7,367 nt of DNA from Bacteroidota bacterium. GTDB lineage: Bacteria; Bacteroidota; Bacteroidia; Bacteroidales; Prolixibacteraceae. This document shows, piece by piece, positions 5,750 through 7,367 of this stretch (its first letter is position 1; every line of letters begins with the position of its first letter). The notes under the pieces are model-generated. The model did no database searches, was not told the origin of the DNA, and worked only from the letters and a program-made list of their open reading frames with translations. Position numbers and translations under genes: made by a program. The stretch spans positions 1 through 7,367 of the forward strand of contig JAUYEQ010000554.1 of the NCBI GenBank assembly GCA_030691295.1, written 5' to 3'.

Positions 5750-6287
5750 TCTCCTGTGCGAAAAGTAATTCTCATGGCTCGTTTCATTGCTTAGGTATTT
5801 TGAATTTTGTTTTTGCAATTGATAGGTTCAGACAACCAGTCTACAAATTAAAACCAAAACTTTCCGATTGCTTAATACTTTTCGAATAAAATGTGATACT
5901 ATCCGGTCAATTTCCGCCAATTAATTGAATAGAGATTGTTGTTTTTTAGATCTAATCTCAACAGACCAACGTCTCGCAGGGAAACAGAAATGTACCAAAA
6001 TGATTGTTTATCAAGCCAAATACAACATGGATGCCTGTTGACGATTGATTGAAATGTATATAAATAACAGTTGAGTACTATTCTAACTTTTAGAGGACCT
6101 GACTGTCGGCACAAAACTGGTTTAAGATGTCGATTTCAAATCCATAATGCATGATGACAATATAAAATAGGTGCGCTTTCAAAATTGCGATGACCAGAAT
6201 AAAACCATACATACCGAAAAAAGCCGGTTTGCTATGATGATACAAATACTTATCGAATATCAATAAATATACATGTATAAAAAAGTT
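5700..6287. other. Non-coding stretch upstream of the GH130 gene
   Basis: Nothing here reads as a convincing gene. It should hold the promoter and leader of the minus-strand sugar cluster, but I found no exact TAnnTTTG box on that strand. Two minus-strand open frames of 71 and 74 codons (5899-6114 and 6090-6314) overlap each other, lack recognisable motifs, and the second begins inside the terminator hairpin at 6288-6323. Two perfect 10-bp palindromes occur, CAATTAATTG (5918-5927) and TTAGATCTAA (5946-5955); they are short enough to be chance but could be operator half-sites. In the B. fragilis mannan operon, as I recall it, a secreted mannanase gene lies next to the phosphorylase gene; here there is only this gap. 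Confidence 0.5.
5746..5787 (-). other. Possible 13-codon leader ORF chained by ATGA to the next one
   Basis: The frame MKRAMRITFRTGE begins at the complement of 5785-5787. Its TGA stop overlaps the ATG of the 17-codon ORF, again as ATGA. Together they would make a two-step relay ending at the GH130 start codon. Several residues are basic. No homologue is recognised, and chance is a real alternative. Confidence 0.2.
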
Positions 6288-6323
6288 ACCCCGAATTTGA
6301 TTCTTTTGGAACAAATCCGGGGT
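6288..6323 (-). terminator. Intrinsic terminator of the secreted-protein gene
   Basis: The arms ACCCCGAATTTG (6288-6299) and CAAATCCGGGGT (6312-6323) form a 12-bp stem with one mismatch or wobble pair and a 12-nt loop. On the minus strand the stem is followed by AAC and then six Ts (complement of 6279-6284), a typical rho-independent terminator. It lies about 40 bp past the stop of the minus-strand gene at 6362-6973. On the plus strand only TTTT follows at once, and no plus-strand gene leads into it. Confidence 0.85.
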
Positions 6324-6361
6324 TTTATGTAAATGATTTTCAATCTGATTCTGAAATAATT

Positions 6362-6973
6362 TTAAAATCTGACTGAGAAATTTACCTGAAACGGTGAAGG
6401 AACAATTACATATCCTCTTGGTGAATAGCTGAAATACAAATCTCCGTTTCTGTAATATGGCTGTCCGTGTGCATAAACTCTTTCACTCCTGAAGGGCAAT
6501 TCCCTGAAATAAACCTGACGTGGAGGTTCAACAACGTAGTAACCAACTCCTTTACGATAGCTGTAAAAATTATTTCCTGAATAATAGTAATTTCCGCGTG
6601 AATGCCTAAAAACTACCGGATTATGATCGAACCTTTGGTACACCTTTCCATACTTCGGATGGTTTATATAGTTTTTATGAGAGTAATTCTTCTTTTTCGA
6701 ATTGTGATCACTATACACATAGGTTCCGTTCTTTTTTCCTGAATGGTATCTTGCATAATCTTTCCCATCTCCGTATCGTGAATCATTTCCAGATTTCTTT
6801 TCATATTTATGTACTGAACGGTCTGTGTTACGGTACTCCTTACGGTCGCTGTTTTTATCTGATTTCTTGTAATTATCTTTATTTTGAGCAGTTACTTCAA
6901 CCGAAGCAGCCATCAAGGTTATTGTAAAAAATACAACCGGAAGAATTTGCCTTATAGCGTTTAGAGTTTTCAT
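6362..6973 (-). CDS. Small secreted protein with charged low-complexity region and Tyr-rich repeat
   Basis: A 203-residue protein I cannot assign a function. Residues 1-29 are a signal peptide (MKTLNAIRQI, then a hydrophobic LPVVFFTITLMAASVEV, with probable cleavage after VTA). Residues 30-105 are low complexity, rich in Lys, Asp, Asn, Ser, Arg and Tyr, and probably disordered. The C-terminal part has two copies of a Tyr/aromatic motif: about 120-151 (VVFRHSRGNYYYSGNNFYSY, then GVGYYVVEPP) and about 166-194 (VYAHGQPYYRNGDLYFSYSP, then RGYVIVPSP). They are joined by a segment containing YFRELP. The pattern of a Tyr-rich strand then GY-x-VV-x-PP recalls the small secreted Bacteroidota proteins grouped as DUF6515-like, from memory and unconfirmed. 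It is probably periplasmic or surface-associated. It is monocistronic, with its own terminator at 6288-6323, and divergent from ruvX. No tie to the mannan genes is evident. Confidence 0.82.
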   Translation of the reverse strand: MKTLNAIRQILPVVFFTITLMAASVEVTAQNKDNYKKSDKNSDRKEYRNTDRSVHKYEKKSGNDSRYGDGKDYARYHSGKKNGTYVYSDHNSKKKNYSHKNYINHPKYGKVYQRFDHNPVVFRHSRGNYYYSGNNFYSYRKGVGYYVVEPPRQVYFRELPFRSERVYAHGQPYYRNGDLYFSYSPRGYVIVPSPFQVNFSVRF

Positions 6974-7077
6974 GGCGTCTGTTTTTAATGGTTGAAAAAT
7001 TATTTTTTGAACGTTACCGGTAATTTGATTGGGTTAAAACAAAGCATGTGCCAAAGTTTTCCTTTTCGAAATAATGC

Positions 7078-7085
7078 TATTTTTG
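7078..7085 (+). promoter_or_regulatory. Probable -7 box for ruvX/yqgF
   Basis: TATTTTTG is an exact match to the Bacteroidetes -7 consensus TAnnTTTG and is followed by CAAC. It ends 17 bp before the GTG start at 7103, giving a short leader of about 10 nt. No good TTTG -33 element is present at the expected distance. The spacer to the divergent secreted-protein gene is 129 bp, enough for independent promoters. Confidence 0.5.
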
Positions 7086-7102
7086 CAACAAAATTTAAAA
7101 CT

Positions 7103-7367
7103 GTGGGGCGAATATTAGCTATTGATTACGGAAAAAAACGTGTTGGAATTGCAGTAACCGATCCGTTTCAGATTATTGCGAACCGGCTGACAACTATTCT
7201 CACTCAGGAAATATGGGTGTTTTTGAAAGAGTATTTTGCAAAGGAAAATGTCGAAAAAGTGATTGTCGGGTATCCGATGCAAATGAACAATCAACCCTCC
7301 GAAGCCGTTAAATACATTAATCCGTTTTTACGAAAGTTTCAAAAAGATTATCCCGACATGCCTCTGG
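7103..7367 (+). CDS. ruvX: RuvX/YqgF family nuclease, putative pre-16S rRNA processing (3' truncated)
   Basis: The first 88 codons are present and the right edge of the window cuts the gene; family members are about 135-150 residues. I chose the GTG at 7103 because it yields MGRILAIDYGKKRVGIAVTD, the usual N-terminus of the family, with the conserved catalytic Asp at D8 and the glycine-rich KKRVGIAVTDP strand. The second conserved block, VIVGYPMQMNNQPSE (53-67), is also present. The acidic residues of the C-terminal half lie outside the window. The protein has an RNase H-like fold. It was first named a putative Holliday junction resolvase, and the E. coli homologue is implicated in maturation of the 16S rRNA 5' end. 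It is a cytoplasmic housekeeping gene unrelated to the sugar cluster. Confidence 0.93.
   Translation, partial: MGRILAIDYGKKRVGIAVTDPFQIIANRLTTILTQEIWVFLKEYFAKENVEKVIVGYPMQMNNQPSEAVKYINPFLRKFQKDYPDMPL

Noticed and set aside
5899..6114. Minus-strand open frame of 71 codons
   Set aside because: It has no homology I recognise, a composition rich in Cys, Trp and Tyr that is unlike real neighbours, and an overlap with the 6090-6314 frame.
6090..6314. Minus-strand open frame of 74 codons with a hydrophobic middle
   Set aside because: It begins inside the terminator hairpin at 6288-6323, has no recognisable motif, and overlaps another unsupported frame. The hydrophobic look is expected from AT-rich DNA.
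7014..7023. 10-bp palindrome TTACCGGTAA between the secreted-protein gene and ruvX
   Set aside because: It could be an operator, but one short palindrome in a 129-bp spacer is not enough to support a call.
1..7367. CRISPR arrays, tRNA or rRNA genes, insertion sequences, phage or defence genes
   Set aside because: I saw no regularly spaced repeats, cloverleaf structures, transposase motifs or attachment-site duplications. The repeats present are short spacer palindromes.

Overview
The window looks like chromosomal DNA from a Bacteroidota bacterium, probably of the Bacteroidales/Marinilabiliales type. The evidence is: AT-rich spacers without clear Shine-Dalgarno sites, promoter boxes of the Bacteroidetes form TAnnTTTG (exact matches on the minus strand at 657-664 and the plus strand at 7078-7085), and three sugar genes whose protein types and order match, from memory, the mannan-utilisation operon of Bacteroides fragilis. 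The lineage is inference; there is no rRNA or other marker gene here.

Layout from left to right. (1) At 1-75 is the 5' end of a minus-strand gene for an exported protein, cut by the window edge. (2) At 146-622 (-) is a CYTH/triphosphate tunnel metalloenzyme, divergent from an HD-domain hydrolase at 676-1230 (+). (3) A minus-strand cluster covers 5699 down to 1302, in transcription order: GH130 phosphorylase, sodium/solute symporter, cellobiose-2-epimerase-type AGE protein. (4) About 660 bp (5700-6361) hold no convincing protein gene. They contain the leader of the GH130 gene, with two tiny ORFs chained by ATGA overlaps, and the terminator of the next gene. (5) At 6362-6973 (-) is a small secreted protein of unknown function, divergent from (6) ruvX/yqgF, which starts with GTG at 7103 and runs off the right edge.

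The central cluster reads as a complete cytoplasmic route for beta-1,4-mannobiose: uptake by the symporter, epimerisation of the reducing-end mannose to give mannosyl-glucose, then phosphorolysis to mannose 1-phosphate and glucose. No mannanase, SusC/SusD pair or regulator lies in the window, so the disaccharide must be produced and brought to the inner membrane by genes elsewhere.

The most unusual non-coding signal is in the spacers of this cluster. Both spacers carry long perfect palindromes sharing the nonamer AACTTTTCC/GGAAAAGTT (21-bp arms before the symporter, 13-bp arms plus two abutting 19-bp repeats before the epimerase). A different inverted repeat, based on AAGTTCAA/AAGTTCC, separates the convergent HD and epimerase genes. 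I see no clearly novel multi-gene system; the palindromes and the ATGA-chained leader are what I would look at again.
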